15,074 nucleotides of DNA from NCBI GenBank assembly GCA_016207585.1, contig JACQPI010000100.1:1-15074 (forward strand), given 5' to 3'. Shown in pieces: positions 1 through 6,665 of the stretch. Under the pieces are notes generated by a model. That model made no database searches and was not told the DNA's origin. It saw only the letters and a list, made by a program, of their open reading frames with translations. The first letter of the stretch is position 1, and every line of letters begins with the position of its first letter. The stretch is from Elusimicrobiota bacterium (GTDB lineage Bacteria > Elusimicrobiota > Elusimicrobia > UBA1565 > JACRDR01). The translations under genes were made by a program, and so were the position numbers.

Positions 1-916
1 ACTGGCCGCGGTACTTGGTGCCGGCGACGACCAAGGACAAGTCAAGAGACAAAATCGTCTTGTCTTTCAAGAATTCAGGCACGTTGCCGTTGACGATCCT
101 TTGCGCGAGCCCCTCCACGATCGCGGTCTTGCCGACTCCCGCCTCGCCGACCAGGACGGGGTTGTTCTTCGTGCGGCGCGCCAGGATCTGGATCATACGC
201 TTGATTTCGTCCCCGCGCCCAACCACCGGATCCAACTTTCCTTCCTCGGCCGCGGCCGTCAGATCGCGACTAAACTCCGACAACAGGCTCGATCCCTTTC
301 GCGATTGCGATCTCCGAACCCTCCGCTCGCGCCAGGTGTCCTTTTGGACATCGGCCGGAGGCCGGGAAGGTTCTTTTGGGACAGCTCCTTGCGTTCCATG
401 CCCTAAGGGAGGATCATCCGCGAACATCAGCATCTCCCCGCGCCGCGCGGCGCGGCCTGCGTCAAAAAGCCGTCCCGATGCCGTCTTTAGCTCCGGGCCT
501 TCCAGCGCATTCCAGGAAGCGGATCGTCCGGCGGACGCGCCGAGCGCCGCAAGAGCGGGGAGAGCCGATCGGGCGGGAAGCGCCGCCGGTAAGACGGCGG
601 GCCGAGCGGGATTGAAGCGGCGCGGCGAGAGGAATTTTCCAACTTCCGGCCGCCCCAGAAAAGCCGAAGGAACCCGAAACCTCGCATCGGCGCCGGAAAG
701 ACCGGCGGCCCGGATTCCAAGGTCGGTTGGAAACGGTCTCAAGGCGGTCGCAGGACCGGCCAGAGATGCCTTGGGGGCGACCAGACGGAGCTCCGGGAGC
801 GCTTTGCGCGACGTCTGGGCGCAAGCCGGCTTCAGGCCCGCGCCGGGCGGCACGGCCGGCAGGATCGCGACAAGAAGCAAGACGCTCAGGCGCCGGCGAG
901 TCGATGTGGATCGCAT
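1..916 (-). CDS. Clp/Hsp100-type AAA+ ATPase with signal peptide, N-terminal part only
   Basis: Partial gene: the frame is open from the ATG at 916 to the window edge, giving 305 residues. Residues 1 to about 34 look like a signal peptide (Arg-rich start, then LSVLLLVAILPAV, and a likely cleavage after ACA near residue 34). About 35-200 is Ala/Pro/Arg-rich and shows no recognisable Clp-N repeats. From about 201 it matches the first AAA+ module of ClpA/B/C: RDLTAAAEEGKLDPVVGR, then RRTKNNPVLVGEAGVGKT with Walker A at 257-264, then AIVEGLAQRIVNG and the LSLDLSLVVAGTKYRGQ stretch. Clp unfoldases are normally cytoplasmic and carry a Clp-N adaptor domain; this one appears to have exchanged it for an export signal. 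The start is supported by GGAG about 8 bases upstream. Walker B, the second ATPase ring and any ClpP-binding loop lie outside the window, so ClpB, ClpC and ClpA cannot be separated. AAA+ call is firm; export is inference. Confidence 0.9.
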   Translation of the reverse strand, partial: MRSTSTRRRLSVLLLVAILPAVPPGAGLKPACAQTSRKALPELRLVAPKASLAGPATALRPFPTDLGIRAAGLSGADARFRVPSAFLGRPEVGKFLSPRRFNPARPAVLPAALPARSALPALAALGASAGRSASWNALEGPELKTASGRLFDAGRAARRGEMLMFADDPPLGHGTQGAVPKEPSRPPADVQKDTWRERRVRRSQSRKGSSLLSEFSRDLTAAAEEGKLDPVVGRGDEIKRMIQILARRTKNNPVLVGEAGVGKTAIVEGLAQRIVNGNVPEFLKDKTILSLDLSLVVAGTKYRGQ

Positions 917-1146
917 GTTGTTTTCTCCAATGAGGAGCATACAACCCAAAAGACCCAGAAGTATTGGGTCCATCGGGCTGACTTTTCTCGGTAGAGGACC
1001 CAGCTCCCGATAGTACGGAAGGCCCATGTTCTTAGGCTCTCAAATTGCTATCTTAGACCCCTTGCAATTCGGCGAGATATCCGCTAAGCTGAGCAGCCGT
1101 TTGGGCCGCGCAGCGCGGCTCGTGAAACTAACGCTGGAGGAACCAC
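917..1146. promoter_or_regulatory. Divergent intergenic region between Clp-like and Trp-rich genes
   Basis: This 230-base gap must hold the promoters of both flanking genes. For the plus-strand gene, TTGCAA (1062-1067) and TAAGCT (1085-1090) are spaced by 17 bases, a plausible sigma70 site. On the Clp side a 6-bp hairpin (952-957 with 965-970, gaccca/tgggtc) would lie in the minus-strand leader. GGAGG at 1137-1141 is the ribosome binding site of the gene at 1147. The promoter assignment is by eye only. Confidence 0.35.
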
Positions 1147-1713
1147 ATGGGATGGAGTGATTGGTCCAAGCGCAGCGCCTATGTCCTCGTGCAAACCGAC
1201 TGGGACGCGGGCGAGAGGCTGTGGAAGGATGTGCAGAAGTGGAAGGAGACGATCGGGGCGTGGATGGTGACGGGCTCCTGGGATCTGCTGGTCTGGATCG
1301 ACGCCAAGAACTGGGAGGAGCTCTACGAAAAGGCGGCCTGGATACGCAACCAGAAGGGCGTCAAGGCGACCTCGTCGCACTTCGTATATAAAGGGACGAA
1401 GAACGGCAAGTGGTGGTGGGACTGGAACTGTGGCAATTGGGTTTTTGCGCGCAGCCCGCACCTCAACGGGGAGATCAAGGACTTCCAAAAATCCCCCTGG
1501 GCCGTCTCGGCCGCCTCGGTCCCGGGAGACTGGGACTACCTCGTATGGGTCGGCGGCGACAAGTGGGAGGACGTCTGGAGCCACGTCGGCGAACTCAACA
1601 AGGAAGGCTGGCACACCCAGACGCTGGTGCCGCTCAAGTCGTGGTGGAACAAGTCGTGGAAGGAAGGCTGGTGGTCGCAAGAAGGCTCCGCGCGGGTCGC
1701 GACGCGCGCTTGA
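1147..1713 (+). CDS. Trp-rich protein with two Lrp/AsnC-ligand-domain-like repeats
   Basis: The product has 188 residues, of which 26 are Trp (about 14%, roughly ten times the normal share). Two units can be aligned at an offset of 84 residues. Unit 1 (about 10-82) contains AYVLVQTDWD, GSWDLLVW and WEEL. Unit 2 (about 97-165) contains GDWDYLVW and WEDVW. Trp45/129, Trp50/134 and Trp56/140 fall at the same places. The beta-alpha-beta-beta-alpha-beta pattern and the phrase 'V.TG.WDL.V.....nWEEL......GVK.T' resemble the C-terminal ligand-binding (RAM) domain of Lrp/AsnC regulators, but there is no helix-turn-helix and no signal peptide. The spacer (82-97) is rich in Trp and Lys, as is the tail (166-176). 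The start is well supported by GGAGG before the ATG. Function unknown: an aromatic small-molecule sensor or a nucleic-acid/cofactor binder are guesses. A single gene, ended by the terminator at 1750. Confidence 0.85.
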   Translation: MGWSDWSKRSAYVLVQTDWDAGERLWKDVQKWKETIGAWMVTGSWDLLVWIDAKNWEELYEKAAWIRNQKGVKATSSHFVYKGTKNGKWWWDWNCGNWVFARSPHLNGEIKDFQKSPWAVSAASVPGDWDYLVWVGGDKWEDVWSHVGELNKEGWHTQTLVPLKSWWNKSWKEGWWSQEGSARVATRA

Positions 1714-1749
1714 TCGACTCCTGACGACGGTCTTATCGAAGTTCGCAAG

Positions 1750-1775
1750 AAGGGCCCGCTTCACAGCGGGCCCTT
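1750..1775. terminator. Perfect 11-bp hairpin terminator between convergent genes
   Basis: aagggcccgct (1750-1760) pairs perfectly with agcgggccctt (1765-1775) around the loop tcac. It sits 36 bases after the stop of the Trp-rich gene and just past the stop of the minus-strand gene at 1779. The plus-strand tail (gtcttatgcttctt) is only moderately T-rich and the stem is GC-rich, so it probably serves both directions. Confidence 0.8.
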
Positions 1776-1778
1776 GTC

Positions 1779-2183
1779 TTATGCTTCTTCTAAAGCCACC
1801 GTGCCGTAGCGGCCCGAGGAAATAGCCTGCCCGGCGGGATTGAGACGCGGCTGGTGTTTGGCGATCAGGGCCCCCGCGATGTCCTTGTATTCCTCATCCG
1901 AGGAGACGTCCGCGGAGGCGACGTAATCAAAGTAGATGTCCTTCGATATCTTGAAAAGCTCCTCGGCGCTCGGGCGCAAACGTCCCATGAGATGGTCCGA
2001 CAGGGCCTCGAAGAGCGTCTTGGGATAGGCGAGCCCGACGAAGAGCACGATCGGCTGCAATTGCGCGTCGAACATCACGAACTCGTAGACCCCGGGCTTC
2101 TGCGGAGCATGCGGCACAAGCGCGTCGGGCTTGAAGCGGTAGCACCGCTCCGACATGGCAATGCGAAAAGTCCTGGCTCCCAT
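1779..2183 (-). CDS. Small degenerate GIY-YIG-like protein
   Basis: The product has 134 residues. After a short leader it shows the pattern of the GIY-YIG nuclease fold (UvrC N-terminal domain and relatives): GVYEF (31-35) for GIY, LFVG (47-50) for YIG, a helix ending in LSDHLMGRL, an acidic pair (E97/E98) in SSDEEYKDIAGALI, and the closing KHQPRLN with N115. The first Tyr, a Glu and the final Asn are present, but the second Tyr is Phe and the Arg expected after YIG is missing (YPKTLFEAL instead). It is therefore probably not an active nuclease. The start at 2183 is chosen because GGCGGAG lies about 7 bases upstream; a second ATG at 2156 is possible. The longer frame running upstream to 2600 is only the antisense of the next gene. 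It is divergent from DUF2203 with about 30 bases between the two starts. Family assignment is moderately sure; function unknown. Confidence 0.7.
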   Translation of the reverse strand: MGARTFRIAMSERCYRFKPDALVPHAPQKPGVYEFVMFDAQLQPIVLFVGLAYPKTLFEALSDHLMGRLRPSAEELFKISKDIYFDYVASADVSSDEEYKDIAGALIAKHQPRLNPAGQAISSGRYGTVALEEA

Positions 2184-2198
2184 AGTTTCTCCGCCATA

Positions 2199-2207
2199 TG
2201 ATACAAT
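2199..2207 (+). promoter_or_regulatory. Extended -10 (TGATACAAT) directly before the DUF2203 operon
   Basis: TGATACAAT ends 6 bases before the ATG at 2214. No good -35 and no Shine-Dalgarno sequence is visible. If this box is used, transcription would begin at or next to the A of the ATG, giving a leaderless message. It overlaps the leader of the divergent gene at 2183. Confidence 0.4.
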
Positions 2208-2213
2208 GAATAT

Positions 2214-2627
2214 ATGAGACATTTCACTCTCCAGGAGGCGCAGGCCGCGCTTCCCAAGCTTCAAACCATCTTCGAGACGGCGTTCCAGATCAAGCGACGC
2301 ATCAATTCCAAAATGCGGAAAATCAAGACGCAGGAAGCCGCGTCGGAGCCGGACATGCCCGCCGTCGCGATCGAACGCTCCCAGCTGGAGTTTCTGGCTC
2401 AGAGCCTGCGGGAAGTCTTCCAGGAAATCGACTCCACGGGCGCCGTGCTCAAAGGGCTCGATCCCGCCCTGGTGGACTTTCCCTGCCGTCTCCATGATGG
2501 AGAAATCTATCTCTGCTGGCGCTACGGAGAGGAGGAGATAACTCATTTCCACGGGATTCAAGAAGGCTTCTCCGGCCGCCGCCCGCTCTCGGAACTGCAA
2601 TTTCTCCCGCCGCGCAAACTATCTTGA
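2214..2627 (+). CDS. DUF2203 family protein
   Basis: The 137-residue product matches the small DUF2203 family: the N-terminal FTLQEAQAALPKLQTIFE helix, a charged helical middle, then GLDPALVDFPCRLHDGEIYL followed by CWRYGEEEITHFHGIQEGF and a GRRPL end. The family is widespread in bacteria and has no established role; the conserved His, Cys/Trp and acidic residues near the C-terminus suggest a binding site, but this is not proven. It has the length typical of the family. It is the first gene of a run of four; its stop overlaps the start of the EamA gene by 4 bases (TTGA), which suggests translational coupling. It lacks a clear ribosome binding site. Confidence 0.85.
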   Translation: MRHFTLQEAQAALPKLQTIFETAFQIKRRINSKMRKIKTQEAASEPDMPAVAIERSQLEFLAQSLREVFQEIDSTGAVLKGLDPALVDFPCRLHDGEIYLCWRYGEEEITHFHGIQEGFSGRRPLSELQFLPPRKLS

Positions 2628-3046
2628 ATCCATATACCTACGCCTTGCTTGCGGCCCTCCTCTGGGGAGTGGCGCCCGTCATGGAGAAATACGGGCTCTC
2701 TCAAGGAACCCACCCCTTAGCCGGCCTCATCCTGCGCTGCTGGGGCGTTTTTCTTGGCTCTCTTTTTCTGTTCCTTGACCCCGGCGCCCGGGAAGGCCTG
2801 CGGGCGACGGGGAGCACGGCGATCGTGTGTTTTGCGGGGGCAGGCATTCTTGCCAGCCTCGTCGGCCAGATATTCTCGTACCAGGCTTTCCAGAAAGCCG
2901 AGGTCTCTCGGATAAGCCCCATCATGGGCTCCTGGCCGCTGGTGGCGGTCTTGCTCGGCTGGATGATTTTTCATGAGCCGTTGACCGTCAAAAAAGCCAT
3001 GGGCACGGGGCTGATCCTATGCGGGGTTTGGCTGTTAGGCTTATGA
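2624..3046 (+). CDS. Half-size EamA / drug-metabolite transporter (four membrane spans)
   Basis: The 140-residue membrane protein has four hydrophobic segments, roughly at 5-22, 30-49, 62-84 and 97-140 with a break near 117-124. Typical EamA features are YALLAALLWGVAPVMEKYGL at the start, a helix with SLVGQIFSYQAFQKAEVSRI, the phrase SPIMGSWPLVAVLLGWMIFHEPLT, and a closing GTGLILCGVWLLGL. Most EamA proteins carry two such repeats (about 300 residues); this has one, as in EmrE-type and other half-size members, so it presumably works as a dimer. The start is TTG within the stop of DUF2203, because no ATG lies before the first membrane span. Its own stop overlaps the next ATG (ATGA). Substrate unknown. 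Confidence 0.85.
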   Translation: MNPYTYALLAALLWGVAPVMEKYGLSQGTHPLAGLILRCWGVFLGSLFLFLDPGAREGLRATGSTAIVCFAGAGILASLVGQIFSYQAFQKAEVSRISPIMGSWPLVAVLLGWMIFHEPLTVKKAMGTGLILCGVWLLGL

Positions 3047-3681
3047 TCCGCCTGGTCTCCCCGGCGATCGAACGCTACGCCGCGCGCCATTCGGCTCCGG
3101 AGTCCGCGATTCTCCGAGCGCTCGCGAAGGAAACCTACTCGAAGACGCGCATCCCCCAGATGCAGGTGGGGCACCTGCAAGGAACGTTCCTGCGGCTGCT
3201 CGTGCGGCTGACCCGCGCGCGCCGCGTTCTTGAGATAGGCGCTTTCACGGGCTACAGCGCGCTCGCGATGGCTCAGGCCCTGCCCAAGGAGGGCCGGCTC
3301 ATCACCTGCGACATCGATCCGGAGGCGACCGGCATCGCGCGGCACTTCTGGAAAAAAAGCCCTCATGGAGAGAAAATCCGGCTAGAGCTGGGCCCGGCCC
3401 TTGCGACGCTGCGCTCGCTCAAAGGTCCCTTCGACCTCGTCTTTCTGGACGCGGACAAGGAGAACTACGTCCGTTACTGGGACGCCTGCGTGCCCAAGAC
3501 GCGGCCGGGCGGACTCTTGGTCGCCGACAACGTCCTTTGGAGCGGCCGAGTCCTCGATCCGAAAGACGCGACCGACCGGGCCCTGGCGCGGTTCAACCGG
3601 CACGTCCTACGGGACTCACGCGTCGAAGCGGTCATGCTGCCGGTCCGCGACGGGATCACCCTGGCCTTCAAACTCCGCTGA
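3043..3681 (+). CDS. SAM-dependent O-methyltransferase (Methyltransf_3 / CCoAOMT type)
   Basis: The 212-residue product has the standard order of the cation-dependent catechol/caffeoyl-CoA O-methyltransferase family: an N-terminal helix with IPQMQVGHLQGTFL, the SAM loop VLEIGAFTGYSALAMA (62-77), an acidic residue after strand 2 (CDID, 89-92), LDADKENY (135-142, metal and substrate site) and DNVLWSGRV (162-170). The family transfers a methyl group from SAM to catechol-type hydroxyls using a divalent metal held by the Asp residues of LDADK and DN; the real substrate here is unknown. The ATG at 3043 overlaps the EamA stop (ATGA), which is preferred over the in-frame ATG at 3019 inside that gene. 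The length is usual for bacterial members. Confidence 0.93.
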   Translation: MIRLVSPAIERYAARHSAPESAILRALAKETYSKTRIPQMQVGHLQGTFLRLLVRLTRARRVLEIGAFTGYSALAMAQALPKEGRLITCDIDPEATGIARHFWKKSPHGEKIRLELGPALATLRSLKGPFDLVFLDADKENYVRYWDACVPKTRPGGLLVADNVLWSGRVLDPKDATDRALARFNRHVLRDSRVEAVMLPVRDGITLAFKLR

Positions 3682-3695
3682 GCTTCGTGTTCATC

Positions 3696-4394
3696 ATGCC
3701 CGCCGCGCCACGGAGCCTTCCTCAAGCCGTCTTGTTCGACATGGACGGCGTGGTCGCAGACAGCGAGCATCAGTGGCATCTGCTGGAAGGATCTTTGTTT
3801 GGGAAAATTTTGCCCTCCTGGCGCGAGGAAGACCATGAAAAGATAGTCGGCCTGGGCGTTCTGGATTTACATCGTTTTTTGGTCGCCGAATTCGGACTTC
3901 AAGAGCCCCGGGAGCGCTTTCTCTCCATGTGCGATGAAGCGGCGGAAGAAGTGTATCGGAAGCGAACGACCCTTACCCCTGGCTTCCTCGATGCGCTCGA
4001 ATGGGTTCGCTCCGAGAAAATATCGCTCGGACTCGCTTCCTCATCCCCGCGCAATTGGGTCCGAATGGTCCTCGACCGCTTCGATCTTGAAAAAAAGTTC
4101 CGGGTGATCGTCACGGCAGACGACGTGGGCGGCGAGGGGAAACCCTCGCCCGCCATCTACCTGCGCGCCGCGAAGCTCCTCGGGGCGGAACCGGCGCGCT
4201 GCGCGGCGATCGAGGATTCCCGTCACGGCGTCCTGGCCGCCAAAAGGGCAGGGATGTTTTGCGTTGCGTTGCGCAACGGAACCAACGAGAAGCAGATTTT
4301 CTCAGAGGCGGACGTTGAAATCCGCCAGCTGGCGGACATCAACCTAGGCCTTCTGACCCATCTCTTCCGGGGCCAAAAAACGCTTCGACCCTAG
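3696..4394 (+). CDS. HAD superfamily hydrolase, beta-phosphoglucomutase-like
   Basis: The 232-residue product shows all four HAD motifs: LFDMDGVVADSE with the nucleophile D15 and D17, motif II in GLASSSPRN (S115-S117), K149 in GEGKPSPAIY, and IEDSRHG with E173/D174. The GVVADSE...GLAAAKRAG-like layout and helical cap place it in subfamily IA near beta-phosphoglucomutases and sugar-phosphate phosphatases. The substrate cannot be read from the sequence. The ATG at 3696 is 14 bases after the methyltransferase stop, so it is probably the last gene of the DUF2203 operon; a GTG at 3687 in the same frame would add three residues. The frame is open far upstream, but that part is antisense or overlapping and not family-like. 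Confidence 0.92.
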   Translation: MPAAPRSLPQAVLFDMDGVVADSEHQWHLLEGSLFGKILPSWREEDHEKIVGLGVLDLHRFLVAEFGLQEPRERFLSMCDEAAEEVYRKRTTLTPGFLDALEWVRSEKISLGLASSSPRNWVRMVLDRFDLEKKFRVIVTADDVGGEGKPSPAIYLRAAKLLGAEPARCAAIEDSRHGVLAAKRAGMFCVALRNGTNEKQIFSEADVEIRQLADINLGLLTHLFRGQKTLRP

Positions 4395-4429
4395 GTCCGA
4401 GGCCCGTAGCCTCCAAGACCTTCCCGTCC

Positions 4430-4435
4430 TACAAT
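4430..4435 (+). promoter_or_regulatory. Candidate -10 box (TACAAT) before S46 peptidase
   Basis: TACAAT ends 8 bases before the ATG at 4444. There is no visible Shine-Dalgarno sequence and no good -35. The 49-base gap after the HAD gene holds nothing else recognisable. As with the box at 2199, its use would give a leaderless or nearly leaderless message. Confidence 0.3.
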
Positions 4436-4443
4436 GGAATCCG

Positions 4444-6591
4444 ATGCGCGTTCTTTCCCCGGCGCCGCACAAGATGGCCCCGACGCTGTTTTCGGCGGTC
4501 CTAGCGCTTTATGCCGCGGCGCGGCCGGCCTGGGCCGACGAGGGCATGTGGACCTTCCACAACCTGCCGGTCGAGCGCATGCGGCAAACCTACGGTTTTG
4601 CTCCCTCCCAAGCCTGGCTCGACCATGTCCGGCTTTCCTCGGTGCGCTTCGGCGATGGAGGATCCGGAGCGTTCGTCTCCCCCCATGGCCTGATTCTGAC
4701 CAACCATCACGTAGTGGAGAACGGGATCAAGAAACTAGACATGCAGCTAGGAAAGGACTGGCTTCAAAAGGGATTCTACGCGCGGTCTCTATCCGGCGAG
4801 GTCCAAATTCCGGACGCCGAGGTCAGTGTCCTAGTATCGATGAGGGATGTTACGTCTCAGGTCCTAAATGCCGCTCCACCCGAGGCTTCCGAGAAAAAAT
4901 CCAACAGCCTGCGTGAATCCGAAATCGCCAGGATAGAAAAGGATGCTTCGGACAGAACCGGCGCAATCATGGGCAAAGTGGTTAGCTTTCACAACGGCTC
5001 TCAACACTGGCTTTACATCTACAAAAGGTTCACCGATGTACGCCTCGTAATGACTCCTGAATCCCGAGCGGCAAACTTCGGCGGTAGTTCCGACGTGGGC
5101 ACCTATCCGCGCTACGATCTGGATTTCGCTTTCCTGCGGGTCTATGAAAATGGCGTCCTCCATCACCCGAATCACTATCTGCAATATGAATCCGCCGGCT
5201 CCAGGCAGAGAGAATTGCTCTTTGTCAGCGGACATCCCCGATTGTCCCGGCGGATGAAGACCCTCGATGAACTCCGTCTAATGCGGGAGATCGATATCCC
5301 AGTCCACTTGGATGCTTTATCGCGTGTCCAAAAGACATTGTTATCGTTTTCTCCTGAAAATGAGGAGGAAAACCGTCAAATCGCTTCCGTGATCCATGAA
5401 ACCGAAAACTTCATCGAGTTGGAACGTCAAGAACTCTCTGCGCTTACAAGGCCCGGTTCTTGGGATCGGAAAGAACAGGAAGAAATTAGCTTGCGGGCCG
5501 CTATCGGCGCGAACCCAAAATGGAACTCTCAACTTGGCCGCCTATCGGATGACAGTGCCATGCTTCGAAGAATTGACGAGGCGATGTACAGAAAGGAAGT
5601 GCTCAGAGATATTACTCTCACGAATTCAAGCCTGGCCAGGATCGCTACGAACATCCTTCATTTAACCCGCAAAGAACCGCTCCCAAATGAGGACATAGAA
5701 AGAGAGACCGGCAACCTATCACTCGATGCACTCCGGCTTGATATACTGTCCACGATTCCCTTTTCCCCCAGGCTGGAGATACACCTGATTGCATCGGCCC
5801 TCCAGATCATTTCCGATACCCTGGGTCCCCACGATCCCTATATTCGAGCCGCGCTAGATGGAAGGAATCCCCGAGAGGTGGCGGAAGAGGTCGTCTCCGG
5901 CACTCATCTAGGGGAGATCACTATGCGCCGGGCTTTGATCGAGAATCGCGAGGCGGTCGTTCAATCTCAAGACCCGCTCATCCGACTCGTCCTTAAACTG
6001 GAGCCTTACTACCAAGAAATGGAAACATGGTTCAAAAAAAACATCGAGGAACCCAGCAAAAAGGCCCAGGGCCTACTCGCTCGAGTCCGTTTTTTGGTTT
6101 ACGGACATGATGCCTATCCTGATGTCACTTCGACGTTGCGACTCAACTATGGGATACTGGCCGGGTACAAAGAAAATGGCAGACGACTACCGCATAGAAC
6201 GACATTCGCAGATCTTTTTTCGACAGCTCTCGGAGAAAATCCGATCTACCACCTCGCGCCCAGAGTGGCGCGGGCTCAAAAAAATATCGATATGCGCGTT
6301 CCCTTGAACTTTGTTACGACTCATGACACCCGACACGGTAACTCCGGTAGTCCGGTCGTCAATAAGAAGGCTAGATGGGTTGGAATCATTTTCGATGGAA
6401 ATGTCCAGGATACCGCTAGCGATCTAATCTACGATAATTCTCAGGCCCGCTCTGTTTCCGTCCATGCCGACGCGATCCTTGAAGCGTTGCGTAACATCTA
6501 CGGCGCACCCGAACTTGCCGAGGAATTGACTCTGGGAGTCATTCGAAATCTAGATGCCTCCTCATCAAGAAAAACCGATCCCCTATCGTAA
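4444..6591 (+). CDS. Secreted S46 family dipeptidyl-peptidase (DPP7/DPP11 type)
   Basis: The 715-residue product has a signal peptide (about 1-32, cleavage after AAARPAWA) and the full length of the S46 family. The catalytic triad can be read: H89 in LILTNHHV, D227 in YPRYDLDFAFLRVY and S634 in HGNSGSPVVN. S46 enzymes have a chymotrypsin fold with a large helical insert (here roughly 280-570) that caps the cleft and lets them remove dipeptides from peptide N-termini in the periplasm. The residue 18 positions after the catalytic Ser decides P1 preference in the family: Arg in DPP11 (acidic), Gly in DPP7 (hydrophobic). Here it is Gly (G652, in IIFDGN), so a DPP7-like preference is inferred. The gene starts GC-rich, but from about 4690 to the end it is clearly AT-richer than its neighbours. 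Confidence 0.93.
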   Translation: MRVLSPAPHKMAPTLFSAVLALYAAARPAWADEGMWTFHNLPVERMRQTYGFAPSQAWLDHVRLSSVRFGDGGSGAFVSPHGLILTNHHVVENGIKKLDMQLGKDWLQKGFYARSLSGEVQIPDAEVSVLVSMRDVTSQVLNAAPPEASEKKSNSLRESEIARIEKDASDRTGAIMGKVVSFHNGSQHWLYIYKRFTDVRLVMTPESRAANFGGSSDVGTYPRYDLDFAFLRVYENGVLHHPNHYLQYESAGSRQRELLFVSGHPRLSRRMKTLDELRLMREIDIPVHLDALSRVQKTLLSFSPENEEENRQIASVIHETENFIELERQELSALTRPGSWDRKEQEEISLRAAIGANPKWNSQLGRLSDDSAMLRRIDEAMYRKEVLRDITLTNSSLARIATNILHLTRKEPLPNEDIERETGNLSLDALRLDILSTIPFSPRLEIHLIASALQIISDTLGPHDPYIRAALDGRNPREVAEEVVSGTHLGEITMRRALIENREAVVQSQDPLIRLVLKLEPYYQEMETWFKKNIEEPSKKAQGLLARVRFLVYGHDAYPDVTSTLRLNYGILAGYKENGRRLPHRTTFADLFSTALGENPIYHLAPRVARAQKNIDMRVPLNFVTTHDTRHGNSGSPVVNKKARWVGIIFDGNVQDTASDLIYDNSQARSVSVHADAILEALRNIYGAPELAEELTLGVIRNLDASSSRKTDPLS

Positions 6592-6665
6592 AACAGTCTT
6601 TGTGTGCACCAACGTCCGTCCCGAAGACGTCGCTTGGATTCTCCGGAAAATCGCCGAAACGTGAC

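Noticed and set aside
15..1013. Long plus-strand frame of 332 codons opposite the Clp-like gene
   Set aside because: It is the antisense of a frame with an unmistakable AAA+ Walker A region; its own translation is Ser/Arg/Pro-rich and matches nothing.
2184..2600. N-terminal extension of the GIY-YIG-like protein to 273 residues
   Set aside because: The extension is exactly antisense to the DUF2203 gene; a good ribosome binding site precedes the ATG at 2183.
4434..4916. 160-codon plus-strand frame beginning at the ATG at 4436
   Set aside because: It overlaps the S46 gene in another frame and has no family features, while the S46 frame has a signal peptide and catalytic His.
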